Source of the DNA: an uncultured Flavobacteriales bacterium
GTDB taxonomy: Bacteria > Bacteroidota > Bacteroidia > Flavobacteriales > CAJXXR01
Assembly: GCA_913063375.1 (NCBI GenBank)
Contig: CAJXXR010000018.1
Coordinates: 1 to 64,000 of the forward strand
Length of the DNA stretch: 64,000 nucleotides
Reading direction: 5' to 3'
Position 1 is the first letter of the stretch. Each line of letters begins with the position of its first letter. Both the position numbers and the translations under genes were made by a program. Below, in pieces: positions 36,063 to 44,154 of this stretch. The notes below the pieces were generated by a model that worked only from the letters and a program-made list of their open reading frames with translations, did not search any database and was not told the origin of the DNA.

Positions 36063-36665
36063 CTAGAAGCTATAGCCAATATGTAAGGTTGCGAACATAG
36101 CGATTGGAGCTAAATCATATTCTTTATCCTCTATTTCATTCGAACCAGAAATTTTGTCTGTATATCCGAAACCTGCCCAAGGCTTTAAGTATAATCCATT
36201 TTCCCATTTCCAGGTATAACCGATATAACTCATGGTTAATAAATTGGTGTATTCTGAGGATCCGTTAATACCATCTATTTCAATAGAATAGTCTTGTAAA
36301 CCAAGTTGCACACCAACAAACCATTCATCATGGACTTGCTTAAAATGATGCTCTGCAAATAGTCCAAAACCTTGGTCTAAACGAACATCCCAACCTTTCC
36401 CTTTATTCTTACTATTGAAATCAACCAGTTGTTCTGGCATATCCATAGCATACACTCCCAAACCTAACAATAAGTGGTCACAAGATTTAGGACTGTAACG
36501 AAGATGGAAACTATACCCATCTAAGGCAAAAGTGATGGGGTCAATTTCAAGGGAAAATTGACTTACTGTTTCTATCTTGTCCAATTCTTGTCCAAATAAA
36601 TCCAGCGTCGATAGACCAAATATGGCAAGAATAAGAAGTGTAAAATGTTGTTTTTTACTGTACAT
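36063..36665 (-). CDS. Predicted outer-membrane beta-barrel protein
   Basis: This 200-residue protein has a signal peptide (ending near LFGQELDK) and alternating strands with aromatic residues, ending in MFATLHIGYSF. This terminal aromatic is typical of small outer-membrane barrels. Internal strands include DHLLLGLGVYAMD, WDVRLDQGFGLFAEHHF and WENGLYLKPWAGFGYTD. No enzymatic motif is visible. It is 66 bases downstream of the Rrf2 regulator gene and may be under its control. Confidence 0.7.
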   Translation of the reverse strand: MYSKKQHFTLLILAIFGLSTLDLFGQELDKIETVSQFSLEIDPITFALDGYSFHLRYSPKSCDHLLLGLGVYAMDMPEQLVDFNSKNKGKGWDVRLDQGFGLFAEHHFKQVHDEWFVGVQLGLQDYSIEIDGINGSSEYTNLLTMSYIGYTWKWENGLYLKPWAGFGYTDKISGSNEIEDKEYDLAPIAMFATLHIGYSF

Positions 36666-36731
36666 AATTTTGTTTTTTTTTTTAATTGATATACGTTATA
36701 CTTATTATATATAGTTAAGTGCAAAAAAATA

Positions 36732-37160
36732 TTAGCCGTTCATCTCGACCAATATTTCTTCAATACTCTTTTTCCCTAAAGAAATTTTCATTTGCCCCTC
36801 TGCATCATTCAATAAATACGCTACTGATTTCTGAGCATTATTAGGACGCTTCCCTTCAGCCAAGATGTTGAAAGAAGTATTGAACAAAGGCTTACCCTTT
36901 TCCATAGCTTCCAAAATATCCAAAATGGTAATATCCGATGGACTTTTCATCAAACGTATACCTCCTTGTTTTCCTTCTTTAGTTTCAATCATTCCTGCCG
37001 TTGTCAAATTTTGCAAAATCTTAACCAATGTTGGTTTAGGAATGTTCAAGATTTCAGAAATATACTTGGTGGATAAAAATTCAAACTGCCCTTGACGGAT
37101 TTTGTCAGAGATAAAAATCACCACCAATATAGACTTGGAAAAAGACATTGAAAAACTCAT
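36732..37160 (-). CDS. Rrf2 family transcriptional regulator without cluster cysteines
   Basis: The 142-residue protein has the Rrf2 winged helix: LSTKYISEILNIPKPTLVKILQNLT near residues 29-53, with a wing at KEGKQGGIRLMKSPSDITILDILEAME. IscR/NsrR members ligate an iron-sulfur cluster with three cysteines after the wing; this protein has none, so it should sense something else. A palindrome overlaps its own predicted -7 element, pointing to autorepression. It starts with two close ATGs; I keep the first. Confidence 0.9.
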   Translation of the reverse strand: MSFSMSFSKSILVVIFISDKIRQGQFEFLSTKYISEILNIPKPTLVKILQNLTTAGMIETKEGKQGGIRLMKSPSDITILDILEAMEKGKPLFNTSFNILAEGKRPNNAQKSVAYLLNDAEGQMKISLGKKSIEEILVEMNG

Positions 37161-37178
37161 ACTATATATTCTTTATAT

Positions 37179-37217
37179 TTAGTTTACAAACTAAGTAAAT
37201 CCATTTCACATCTCCAA
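37179..37217 (-). promoter_or_regulatory. Promoter and probable operator of the Rrf2 gene
   Basis: On the minus strand a TTG (37215-37217) and TTAGTTTG (37187-37194) are 20 bases apart, close to TTG-N20-TAnnTTTG. The inverted repeat TTAGTTTACAAACTAA (37179-37194) covers the -7 element, a typical place for an autorepressor operator. Confidence 0.55.
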
Positions 37218-37332
37218 ACGAATAATAAAAATTCTTCCTAAGAATGCCATCCCCTTTTTGAGAAACACAAATAATCACCTTATTATTGACTTCAAACTTT
37301 TATCAATTGTTTGATTTTTATATTTTCGTTCC

Positions 37333-37932
37333 ATGAGCAAAATCAAAACGTATATTTCCGTTCTTTTTCTTTTACTACTTATAGGTTGCAATAAATCAGA
37401 CAAAGCTGTAGAATACCCTATTGGACTCGTCCAAACAAGGTTGGGAGATATGTATTTCTGGCTTTATGATGAAACACCCAACCATAAGGCAAAATTCATA
37501 GAACTAGCAAAGGAAAAACATTATGATGCTTTCACATTCAACAGAGTTATCAAGAAATTTGTGATTCAAGGAGGTTGTCCAGACTCCGTCCAATATTTTG
37601 AAAATTCGCCCTATTTATTGGAACCTGAATTTATCGATAGTATTGGACATAGCTATGGAGCACTAGGAATGGGAAGAGATAGTAATCCCGGAAAATTATC
37701 CAATGCTTGTCAATTCTATATTGTCAATGAGGAAGCTGGTCTACCTAACTTGGACAATAATTATATGATCTTCGGAAAATTGATAAAAGGATTTGACGTC
37801 TTAGAAACTATAGAAGTGGAAGAAACCAATAGTGATAATCAACCCCTTACAAATATCCCATTGAATGTTAGTATTCAATATCTTTCGGAGAAGAAATTGA
37901 AGGATCAACTTTCGTTTGAGCTTCCAAAATAA
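37333..37932 (+). CDS. Cyclophilin-type peptidyl-prolyl isomerase lipoprotein
   Basis: This 199-residue protein has a lipoprotein signal (LLIGC at about residue 20) and a cyclophilin domain. The pattern is TRLGDMYFWLYDETPNHKAKF, YDAFTFNRVIKKFVIQGG, GALGMGRDSNPGKLSNACQFYIV, and LDNNYMIFGKLIKGFDVLETIE. The catalytic Arg is present in NRVI and the QFYI region follows. It should assist proline isomerisation of periplasmic or outer-membrane proteins. Confidence 0.9.
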   Translation: MSKIKTYISVLFLLLLIGCNKSDKAVEYPIGLVQTRLGDMYFWLYDETPNHKAKFIELAKEKHYDAFTFNRVIKKFVIQGGCPDSVQYFENSPYLLEPEFIDSIGHSYGALGMGRDSNPGKLSNACQFYIVNEEAGLPNLDNNYMIFGKLIKGFDVLETIEVEETNSDNQPLTNIPLNVSIQYLSEKKLKDQLSFELPK

Positions 37933-37990
37933 TATAGTTAGTATTCACCGATACTTTTCTAATCCCGAATTCACAAAAAAATAAATCATC

Positions 37991-38482
37991 ATGTTCAATA
38001 ATTTCGTTGCCCTAGACGTTGAAACAGCACAAGGGAAAAGATGGAGTATTTGCCAGATAGGAATAACCGTGGTTGAAAATGGTATTCTACAAGATACTAT
38101 TACCATGCTTGTCCAGCCACCAAATAATGAATACTTCGGAATGAACATAAGCATTCACGGTATTCAACCCTACCAAACAGCTCACGTGCCCTTTTTTCCG
38201 GAAATTTGGAAAAAGATTTATCCTCTTTTGAAAAATAAAAAACTGGTAGCACACAATGCTAGTTTTGATAAAAGCTGTTTAAACCAGGCCTTAGATTACT
38301 ATAATCTGGAGGTACCAAAATTTGATTTTGATTGCACCTATAAGATGACTGGGAAGAAACTTAATATAGCCTGTAATCATTATGGTATTCCCTTATTAAA
38401 TCATCACGATGCTGGTTTTGATGCAGAAGCCTGTGCAAAGATTTACTTAAAAGTGCTGAAAGAAAGATACCCTTTATTCTAA
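37991..38482 (+). CDS. DnaQ-like 3'-5' exonuclease (DEDDh)
   Basis: The 163-residue protein contains the exonuclease motifs ALDVETAQG near residue 7 (Exo I), VAHNASFDKS near 91-100 (Exo II), and HHDAGFDAEACAKIY near 137-151 (Exo III with the h-type histidine). It is a stand-alone domain resembling the epsilon subunit of DNA polymerase III or RNase T-like nucleases; which nucleic acid it acts on is not shown. The trmL gene starts six bases after its stop codon, so the two are likely co-transcribed. Confidence 0.88.
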   Translation: MFNNFVALDVETAQGKRWSICQIGITVVENGILQDTITMLVQPPNNEYFGMNISIHGIQPYQTAHVPFFPEIWKKIYPLLKNKKLVAHNASFDKSCLNQALDYYNLEVPKFDFDCTYKMTGKKLNIACNHYGIPLLNHHDAGFDAEACAKIYLKVLKERYPLF

Positions 38483-38487
38483 AAAAA

Positions 38488-38943
38488 ATGGCCTTCAATA
38501 TTGTATTAATAGAACCAGAAATCCCTAATAACACTGGGAATATCGGACGTCTCAGTTTGGGAACAGGATCTACGCTTCACTTAGTAAAACCATTTGGTTT
38601 TGAAATCGATGATGCTAGATTGAAAAGAGCTGGTCTAGATTATTGGAAACATCTGGATGTAAAAATTTATGAAAATTTGGATGAGTTTCTATCCACTCAT
38701 CAAGACAAGAAAATGGCTTTTTTCTCTAGTCATGGAAAAAAGGACCATTGGTCTGTAGACTTTACAGATGATATGTTTTTAATCTTTGGGAAAGAATCTA
38801 AAGGATTACCTCGTCAACTAGTGAAAGATCATTCCGATTCTGTTTATAAAATCCCACTTTTTAGTGAGCATATTAGAAGTTTAAATATAGCAAACGCAGT
38901 AGGGATTGTAGTTTATGAAGGATTGAGAAATATCCGACCCTAG
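38488..38943 (+). CDS. trmL: tRNA (cytidine/uridine(34)-2'-O)-methyltransferase
   Basis: TrmL methylates the wobble nucleotide of certain leucine tRNAs with SAM. The 151-residue protein shows the SPOUT fold pattern: VLIEPEIPNNTGNIGRL near residue 5, HLVKPFGFEIDDARLKRAGLDYW near 31-53, FLIFGKESKGLPRQLV near 94-109 and the trefoil-knot motif IPLFSEHIRSLNIANAV near 123-139. Length is usual for the single-domain family. Confidence 0.93.
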   Translation: MAFNIVLIEPEIPNNTGNIGRLSLGTGSTLHLVKPFGFEIDDARLKRAGLDYWKHLDVKIYENLDEFLSTHQDKKMAFFSSHGKKDHWSVDFTDDMFLIFGKESKGLPRQLVKDHSDSVYKIPLFSEHIRSLNIANAVGIVVYEGLRNIRP

Positions 38944-38996
38944 CTAAAAAATCATACAATTGTTGTAATTTACCCCTAGCAAACAAGGCAGCATAC

Positions 38997-39854
38997 ATGG
39001 TACCGGTATTCAAAACGTTGACATATAAAGGAATGGTAGTTTTTGAAAAACTATCTATGCCCTATTTTGATAGAATTCCTAAAATGTATCAGAAGGATGA
39101 AGCCTGCTTTATGTTTGTCCAAAAGGGGGAATTCTCCGTCAGAACACCTACAGAATATATCTCCTTTAGACCTGGGAATGCTGTTCTCGCCAAATGCTTC
39201 GATTATTTTTTCGAAACAAGCAACCAACAACAAAATAGCAGTGATTATATGGAGGTTCTAGGGGTAATGCTCTATCCTTCACTTGTGGAAGAATTGTTCC
39301 AATTTGAACTATCCACTTCAAATCATAGCACAGACTTCAATGTGAAAAAAATTGAAGTGGATGCCCTGCTAGAAAATTTCAGGCACAGTATAGACATTCT
39401 AATCGAGAATCCGGAAATAGCGGATGAGGCCATCATCCGAACTAAATTGAAAGAGTTCATTCTACTGCTTTCAAAAACTGTTCAAGCTCCTTCTGAACTA
39501 GATTTTTTAGCCGGAATGTTTAAAATTAATCGAGATAGTTTTAAGTCTATCATCCAACAAAACATGTTTAGCAATTTAAGCCTCCAAGAATTTGCTACAC
39601 TATGTAATATGAGCTTATCTTCCTTCAAAAGAAAGTTCAATGAAGTATATAACGAAAGCCCAAAAAAGTTCATTTCTCTACAAAAAATGAAAAAGGCTGA
39701 ACAATTACTTACCGATCCTAAAAATCGTATCTCAGATATTGCTTTCGATTGTGGCTACGATTCTGTCTCTTCCTTCAATAGAAATTTTAAAAGTCTTTTT
39801 GGAGAAAGTCCAAGTCAATTTAGGCTGAACCAAAATGATCAGCAATTGAGCTAA
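38997..39854 (+). CDS. AraC family transcriptional regulator
   Basis: This 285-residue protein has an N-terminal cupin-like sensing domain and a C-terminal double helix-turn-helix. The second domain carries the AraC signature: LQEFATLCNMSLSSFKRKFNEVYNESPKKF near residues 197-226, then RISDIAFDCGYDSVSSFNRNFKSLFGESPSQF near 245-276. The inducer and target genes are not evident; the lipoprotein gene 70 bases downstream is one candidate. Confidence 0.9.
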   Translation: MVPVFKTLTYKGMVVFEKLSMPYFDRIPKMYQKDEACFMFVQKGEFSVRTPTEYISFRPGNAVLAKCFDYFFETSNQQQNSSDYMEVLGVMLYPSLVEELFQFELSTSNHSTDFNVKKIEVDALLENFRHSIDILIENPEIADEAIIRTKLKEFILLLSKTVQAPSELDFLAGMFKINRDSFKSIIQQNMFSNLSLQEFATLCNMSLSSFKRKFNEVYNESPKKFISLQKMKKAEQLLTDPKNRISDIAFDCGYDSVSSFNRNFKSLFGESPSQFRLNQNDQQLS

Positions 39855-39923
39855 AGTACCTATTCATTCTTTGCAGTCTTTGGGATATTTGTAACTGACA
39901 TTATTCATTTATATCCTACAAAT

Positions 39924-40805
39924 ATGAAAGCAAAGATACTAACGAGTCTATTTCTTATTAGCACTCTACTACTACAAAGTTGTATTTCAGATCTTAGATC
40001 AAAATCCCTTAAACAAGAAGGTCTCACCACTGAAAATGAACTAAAGGGAAAAGAGATGCTAGAAAGTGCCTGGAAAAAACAAGGCTACCAAAATTTAAGC
40101 AAGCATCGCGTATATACTTTTCATGGCAACGATACTTGGAAAGGAATGCTGGGTAAAGTTGGAAATATCTGGCCACAGATGAAATCCGAACTACAATTCA
40201 AGTACAAAATTGGCACCTTTGATGGGCAGGTACAGTTTTTAGACGGCAAAAGGAAAGGTGATATTTCCGGTCTGCAAAACTGGAACTATTATGAAATTCC
40301 TAATCAACAAGAACCAACCTTTTCAGAAGAAAACAAGAGAATAACTTTTGGGATTGCAGCCATTCAATATTTCACCGAAATGATCGACAGAATAAAGAAC
40401 GCTCCAATTATAAGTTATGCTGGAGAAGGTGAACTACGCGGTAAAAAATATGATTTGGTTTTTTGCACATGGCATACCGAGGAACCAACGGATGAAGCAG
40501 ACCAGTATATTGCGTGGATCAATAAAGAAACAGGCCTTATGGAATTTACCCAATATACGATTCGTGAAAACTACCTAAAAACACCTGGTTATAAAATGGT
40601 GTATGGTGGTGTAGAATTTGGAAATTTCAAAATGGTTGAAGATGTGCTAATAGCTCATGAGCATACCGTATTCACCTTCGATTTAAAAGAAAAGAAAAAG
40701 AAGAATTTACATCAACTCATTATCTCCGACTTTACATTTGATGCTTTCGAATCTTCAGAATTAATTCTGGATGCCTCAATTCCAATGGGCGGAAACTTTA
40801 AATAA
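39924..40805 (+). CDS. Hypothetical lipoprotein
   Basis: The 293-residue product has a lipoprotein signal (LLLQSC, Cys about residue 20). Its body resembles the LolA/LolB-like or DUF-type beta-barrel lipoproteins in layout, with TFHGNDTWKGMLGKVGNIWP, LVFCTWHTEEPTDEADQYI and YIAWINKETGLMEFTQYTI (each quoted in part). A TIR-like or enzymatic motif is not seen. It follows the AraC regulator by 70 bases on the same strand, and its transcript ends in a hairpin. Function is unknown. Confidence 0.7.
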   Translation: MKAKILTSLFLISTLLLQSCISDLRSKSLKQEGLTTENELKGKEMLESAWKKQGYQNLSKHRVYTFHGNDTWKGMLGKVGNIWPQMKSELQFKYKIGTFDGQVQFLDGKRKGDISGLQNWNYYEIPNQQEPTFSEENKRITFGIAAIQYFTEMIDRIKNAPIISYAGEGELRGKKYDLVFCTWHTEEPTDEADQYIAWINKETGLMEFTQYTIRENYLKTPGYKMVYGGVEFGNFKMVEDVLIAHEHTVFTFDLKEKKKKNLHQLIISDFTFDAFESSELILDASIPMGGNFK

Positions 40806-40826
40806 CAAAACACTTAGCTTTATGTG

Positions 40827-40870
40827 ATATCCTTCATGGTTCTATTAAAACCTTGAAGGATATTTTAATT
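40827..40870 (+). terminator. Intrinsic terminator after the lipoprotein gene
   Basis: ATATCCTTCA (40827-40836) and TGAAGGATAT (40854-40863) form a 10-base stem, extended by inner GGTT and AACC, followed by TTTAATTTT. Confidence 0.8.
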
Positions 40871-40945
40871 TTATCCAATAATCATTTTCAATCCTCAGGT
40901 TAACAGTTAAATTAGCCATTCCCTAATACTAATTTAAACTGATTC

Positions 40946-41641
40946 ATGGAAAATTCTACTATTGAAGAAATTGATTATTCAGAATTCAAGAATAATAGTA
41001 AGAGAGCTAAAAATGCAATTACTATCTTTTGGGTTATTTGTATTCTGAATGCCTTTAATATCGTAATAAACTATCTGCATTATACGATTCCATTTACACT
41101 CCCTTTTCAAATAGAAATGCTCCTACGACCAATGGTCTATATGACTTCAGTCCTTCTTTTTCTGATGTGGTTTTATCGCGCGCATAAAAATTTACATGTA
41201 CTAAAAGTGCACGGCCTAAATTATGGCAAAAATGCATCCATTTGGTATTTTTTCATCCCCTTGGCCAACCTAGTCATACCCTACCATATAACAGTTGAAA
41301 TATTTGAAGAAACGCAGGAAAAAATAAGACAATCTAGAAAGGATTTTAAAATAAACTGGGACTCCAATTTTATAGGAATTTGGTGGGGTCTATTTATCAT
41401 CACAAAACTTATTGATTCAGCTTTTCGAGATAAGGTATCACTTACGAATACAGAACTTTCAATTTTTTCAAATCCCATTATCTATTATGATGTAGTTAGT
41501 ATCTTAGCCTCAATTGCAACAGCCTTGGTAATTAGAAAGATAATGAAAGTTGAAGATGTTCTCCGTGAGGTTGTACATGAACAAGCCTTTCTCAAACCTA
41601 TTCAAACTGAGGATAAAGTAACTGACCTTAACAAGGATTAA
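40946..41641 (+). CDS. DUF4328 membrane protein
   Basis: The 231-residue protein has about five hydrophobic segments and the DUF4328 hallmarks: FLMWFYRAHKNLHVL near residue 73, NASIWYFFIPLANLVIPYHI near 96, then EIFEETQ and WWGLFIITKLIDS. A basic-acidic tail follows after a C-terminal helix. The family's role is unknown; it is widespread in bacterial membranes. No operon partner is evident. Confidence 0.85.
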   Translation: MENSTIEEIDYSEFKNNSKRAKNAITIFWVICILNAFNIVINYLHYTIPFTLPFQIEMLLRPMVYMTSVLLFLMWFYRAHKNLHVLKVHGLNYGKNASIWYFFIPLANLVIPYHITVEIFEETQEKIRQSRKDFKINWDSNFIGIWWGLFIITKLIDSAFRDKVSLTNTELSIFSNPIIYYDVVSILASIATALVIRKIMKVEDVLREVVHEQAFLKPIQTEDKVTDLNKD

Positions 41642-41740
41642 TCCCAAAAACCAAATCTTCTAAATCCAATTAGACGATATTCTTTACCTTTAAGCATAAA
41701 AGATAAAATTATCAAACCTATCAAATTAAAAATATCGCCG

Positions 41741-42475
41741 TTGAAAAATAATAAGAGAGGTCTTATACTATTGTTACTTTTGGCCCTAGTATCAATTGGA
41801 GCTATACTACAGATGGACCCCATAGTTCAAGATGAAAACTACCACCAATTCAGTGATGAAAATACGCTATTTGGTATCCCCAATTTTTGGAATGTAATTT
41901 CCAATCTCCCTTTTATTTTAGTTGGGCTTTTAGGCTATAAAAAATTAAAGTTAGGAGCACATTCAAAATGGAAATACCAGCTACTCTTTGCCGGAATAGC
42001 ATTGGTTGGTTTAGGATCGGGTTATTACCACTGGATGCCTTCTAGCGAAACGTTGGTTTGGGATAGACTTCCAATGACTATCACCTTTATGACCTTGTTT
42101 GCTATAATTATCAGCGAGTTTGTATCGGTAGAATGGGGTAACAAATTAACCATACCACTCATAATACTTGGTTTTGGTTCCATTCTATACTGGAGATACA
42201 GCCCATCAGGAGACCTACGGCCTTATGCCCTAGTTCAATTTTACCCTTTGCTCGCTATCCCAATTATTCTTACCCATTTCAAGTCAAAATTCAGCAATAC
42301 TTCAGGCTATTGGTATTTATTGCTAGCTTATGTTTTAGCCAAATTCTGTGAGCATTTTGACCAACAAATTCACGATAGTTTATCCCTGATTAGTGGACAT
42401 TCCTTAAAGCATATTTTTGCTGCTGCAGGATTATATTGTTTATTCTATGCTTATAGGGTACGAGAATTGAAATAG
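41741..42475 (+). CDS. Ceramidase (alkaline phytoceramidase/CREST family) membrane protein
   Basis: The 244-residue multi-pass protein matches the CREST hydrolase pattern of alkaline ceramidases. The acidic and histidine positions are in NYHQFSDENTLFGIPNFWNV near residue 34, YYHWMPS near 89, HFDQQIHD near 206-213 and SGHSLKHIFAAAG near 219-231. The metal would sit on the histidines inside the membrane. Natural substrates of the bacterial members are uncertain; lipid amides are plausible. The likely start is TTG at 41741; the next in-frame ATG at 41813 would remove the first membrane helix. Confidence 0.83.
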   Translation: MKNNKRGLILLLLLALVSIGAILQMDPIVQDENYHQFSDENTLFGIPNFWNVISNLPFILVGLLGYKKLKLGAHSKWKYQLLFAGIALVGLGSGYYHWMPSSETLVWDRLPMTITFMTLFAIIISEFVSVEWGNKLTIPLIILGFGSILYWRYSPSGDLRPYALVQFYPLLAIPIILTHFKSKFSNTSGYWYLLLAYVLAKFCEHFDQQIHDSLSLISGHSLKHIFAAAGLYCLFYAYRVRELK

Positions 42476-42497
42476 GCTGAAAATTCCTGTACTTTTG
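42467..42497 (+). promoter_or_regulatory. Promoter of the RluE-like gene
   Basis: TTG (42467-42469) and TACTTTTG (42490-42497) are separated by 20 bases, an exact fit to the Bacteroidota consensus. The -33 lies in the last codons of the upstream gene. The predicted leader is about 27 bases. Confidence 0.6.
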
Positions 42498-42530
42498 TGC
42501 CGTAATAAATAGTTTTTAAACAATTCTCAC

Positions 42531-43112
42531 TTGAACAAACACAGGCATTTCATTATAAATAAACCCTATGGTTTTGTTTCCCAATTTGTATATACACAAA
42601 AGAGGAAAAAAAAATTACTGGGTGAACTGCACAATTTCCCAGAAGGCACCATGGCCATTGGTAGATTGGATGTTAATTCAGAAGGTCTACTATTGTTGAC
42701 TACCGATGGTAAATTGAGTGCCGAAATTTGCAGCTCAAAAGTGGAGAAAGAATATTATGTACAAGTAGATGGTATTATTGATGATAAAGCCATTGAACAA
42801 CTTCAAAAGGGCGTTGAAATTGGACTTTTTGGAAAACGATACACCACTACTCCTTGTATTGCTAAAATACTTACAATACCACCTTCCTTTGCTTTACGTT
42901 CTAGAAAAATTAGAGATGAAAGACATGGGCCAACAAGCTGGGCCAGTATCACCCTTCGAGAAGGAAAATATAGGCAGGTAAGAAAAATGACAGCTGCAGT
43001 TGGCTTCCCAACCCTTCGACTTATTCGAGTGCGTATAGGTGAACTATATTTAGGGGAATTGGGAGATGGAGAGGTTCAAGAAGCCCAAGATTTGAATAAA
43101 GTATTTAACTGA
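42531..43112 (+). CDS. RluE/RsuA-like pseudouridine synthase lacking the S4 domain
   Basis: Pseudouridine synthases of this class modify specific uridines of rRNA. The 193-residue protein has FIINKPYGFVSQF near residue 7, the catalytic GRLDVNSEGLLLLTTDG near 43-59 (Asp in GRLDxxSEG) and a C-terminal EGKYRQVRKMTAAVGFPTLRLIRVRIG region. It lacks an N-terminal S4 domain, as in E. coli RluE (23S U2457). The start is TTG at 42531, giving MNKHRHF; no upstream in-frame ATG fits. The exact target uridine is inferred from family only. Confidence 0.88.
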   Translation: MNKHRHFIINKPYGFVSQFVYTQKRKKKLLGELHNFPEGTMAIGRLDVNSEGLLLLTTDGKLSAEICSSKVEKEYYVQVDGIIDDKAIEQLQKGVEIGLFGKRYTTTPCIAKILTIPPSFALRSRKIRDERHGPTSWASITLREGKYRQVRKMTAAVGFPTLRLIRVRIGELYLGELGDGEVQEAQDLNKVFN

Positions 43113-43162
43113 TTTTATTCCTTGCCTTTACAATTTCAGGTAGTCTCTAAGGCTATAATTGT

Positions 43163-43193
43163 TTGTAGTTCCCCTTCAATTTCCTTAGCTTCG
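43163..43193 (+). promoter_or_regulatory. Probable promoter for the DUF805 leader
   Basis: TTG (43163-43165) and TAGCTTCG (43186-43193) are 20 bases apart. The -7 element has one change from TAnnTTTG. Transcription would begin near 43200 and include the structured leader downstream. Confidence 0.45.
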
Positions 43194-43200
43194 TAAGCAT

Positions 43201-43292
43201 TCAAAATTATCAATTGATAAAATTGAAATGCGGTGGAGCCAGACCCCACAGAAAAAACGGGGCGATTCTGAAAAGCCACAAGAGTAGGATAT
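43201..43292 (+). ncRNA. Structured leader RNA upstream of DUF805 gene (DUF805 RNA motif candidate)
   Basis: The stretch before the DUF805 gene can form nested helices: GTGG (43233-43236) with CCAC (43276-43279), CAGA (43240-43243) with TCTG (43267-43270), and CCCC (43244-43247) with GGGG (43259-43262). A near-perfect palindrome (TTATCAATTGATAA, 43207-43220) precedes it. A conserved RNA called the DUF805 motif has been described in Bacteroidota upstream of such genes, as I recall it from comparative work. I judge this match by location and pairing only; covariation with a model was not tested. It may regulate the gene in cis. Confidence 0.55.
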
Positions 43293-43308
43293 ATTAAATT
43301 TTATTGAT

Positions 43309-43665
43309 ATGAATTGGTATTTACAAGTGATTAAGCAATATGCGAATTTTGAAGGTAGAGCAAGAAGAAAGGAATATTGGATGTTCGTTCTTATTAATAC
43401 GATTATTTCCTATGCCTTGCTATATTCAGTGGTATTACTTGGTTCAACTGGAACAATAGCCTATTATGCTTATTCATTACTAGTGCTAATTCCAAGTATA
43501 GCAGTAGGTATTAGACGATTACACGATACAGGTAAAAGTGGTTGGTGGCTATTAATATCACTAACCATTATCGGTATAGTTTGGCTTCTAATTCTTTTAT
43601 GTCAAGATAGTGAAGAAGAAACAAACGAATATGGAGAAAACCCTAAAGCGGCAATTTTTGCTTAA
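43309..43665 (+). CDS. DUF805 membrane protein
   Basis: The 118-residue protein begins with the family signature YANFEGRARRKEYWMFVLIN (near residues 11-30) and then has three further hydrophobic segments with IAVGIRRLHDTGKSGWWLLI near 68. The C-terminus is short and acidic (DSEEETNEYGENP). DUF805 proteins are common inner-membrane proteins of unknown role. It has its own leader RNA and a terminator right after the stop codon, so it is likely monocistronic. Confidence 0.92.
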   Translation: MNWYLQVIKQYANFEGRARRKEYWMFVLINTIISYALLYSVVLLGSTGTIAYYAYSLLVLIPSIAVGIRRLHDTGKSGWWLLISLTIIGIVWLLILLCQDSEEETNEYGENPKAAIFA

Positions 43666-43685
43666 GGATCTTCTTCGTTAAATAT

Positions 43686-43717
43686 AAAAAGGTGTAGTTT
43701 TCTACACCTTTTTTTTT
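43686..43717 (+). terminator. Intrinsic terminator after DUF805 gene
   Basis: AAAAAGGTGTAG and CTACACCTTTTT form a perfect 12-base stem around TTTT, followed by more T. Confidence 0.9.
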
Positions 43718-43728
43718 GCTTTCATAAC

Positions 43729-43756
43729 TGGATGTCAACTTTTCACTATACTTTTG
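43729..43756 (+). promoter_or_regulatory. Promoter of the first VF530 gene
   Basis: The -7 element TACTTTTG (43749-43756) fits TAnnTTTG, with TGG (43729-43731) in the -33 place. The ATG at 43765 lies only eight bases after the -7 element, so the transcript would have almost no leader. The block AACTGGATGTCAACTTTTCA is conserved before the second VF530 gene. Confidence 0.55.
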
Positions 43757-43764
43757 TAGCGACT

Positions 43765-44007
43765 ATGGAAAATACCGAAAACAAATTACCACTAGAGAAC
43801 CAACCGAACAATCCATTGCACGGAGTGAAACTAGCAGATATTCTAGACCTTTTAGTTGAAAAATATGATTGGGAACATTTAGGTGCCTTGATTGACATAA
43901 ATTGTTTTACCAATAACCCATCTAAAAAGTCAAGTCTCAAATTCCTAAGAAAAACCCCTTGGGCACGTGCTAAAGTTGAGCAATTGTACCTGGATACTAT
44001 CAAGTAA
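43765..44007 (+). CDS. VF530 family (DUF2132) putative DNA-binding protein, copy 1
   Basis: The 80-residue product resembles VF530-type small DNA-binding proteins: [20 protein letters not shown], then [37 protein letters not shown] start at ATG 43765 (MENTENKLP) rather than the ATG at 43732, because the latter would lie within the promoter block shared with the second gene. It is followed 147 bases later by a close paralogue (44155-44421). The family's function is not well defined; a nucleic-acid-binding role is inferred from structure work on VF530. Confidence 0.85.
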   Translation: MENTENKLPLENQPNNPLHGVKLADILDLLVEKYDWEHLGALIDINCFTNNPSKKSSLKFLRKTPWARAKVEQLYLDTIK

Positions 44008-44118
44008 TAATTCACAAAACAAATACCAGTCTATTAGCAATAGAGTATGCTTCCCAAATATGGCCAAATTTGACCGCGGAACAGCATGATAATAGTAGAA
44101 AATCCCCATTCTAATAAC

Positions 44119-44146
44119 TGGATGTCAACTTTTCAATTTACCTTTG
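44119..44146 (+). promoter_or_regulatory. Promoter of the second VF530 gene
   Basis: TACCTTTG (44139-44146) fits TAnnTTTG, with TGG (44119-44121) upstream. The spacing to the ATG at 44155 is eight bases, exactly as in the first copy, and the block before it is the same. Confidence 0.55.
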
Positions 44147-44154
44147 TACGGACT

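Noticed and set aside
43732..43764. Longer start for the first VF530 gene (MSTFHYTF)
   Set aside because: The extra codons coincide with the conserved promoter block of both copies.
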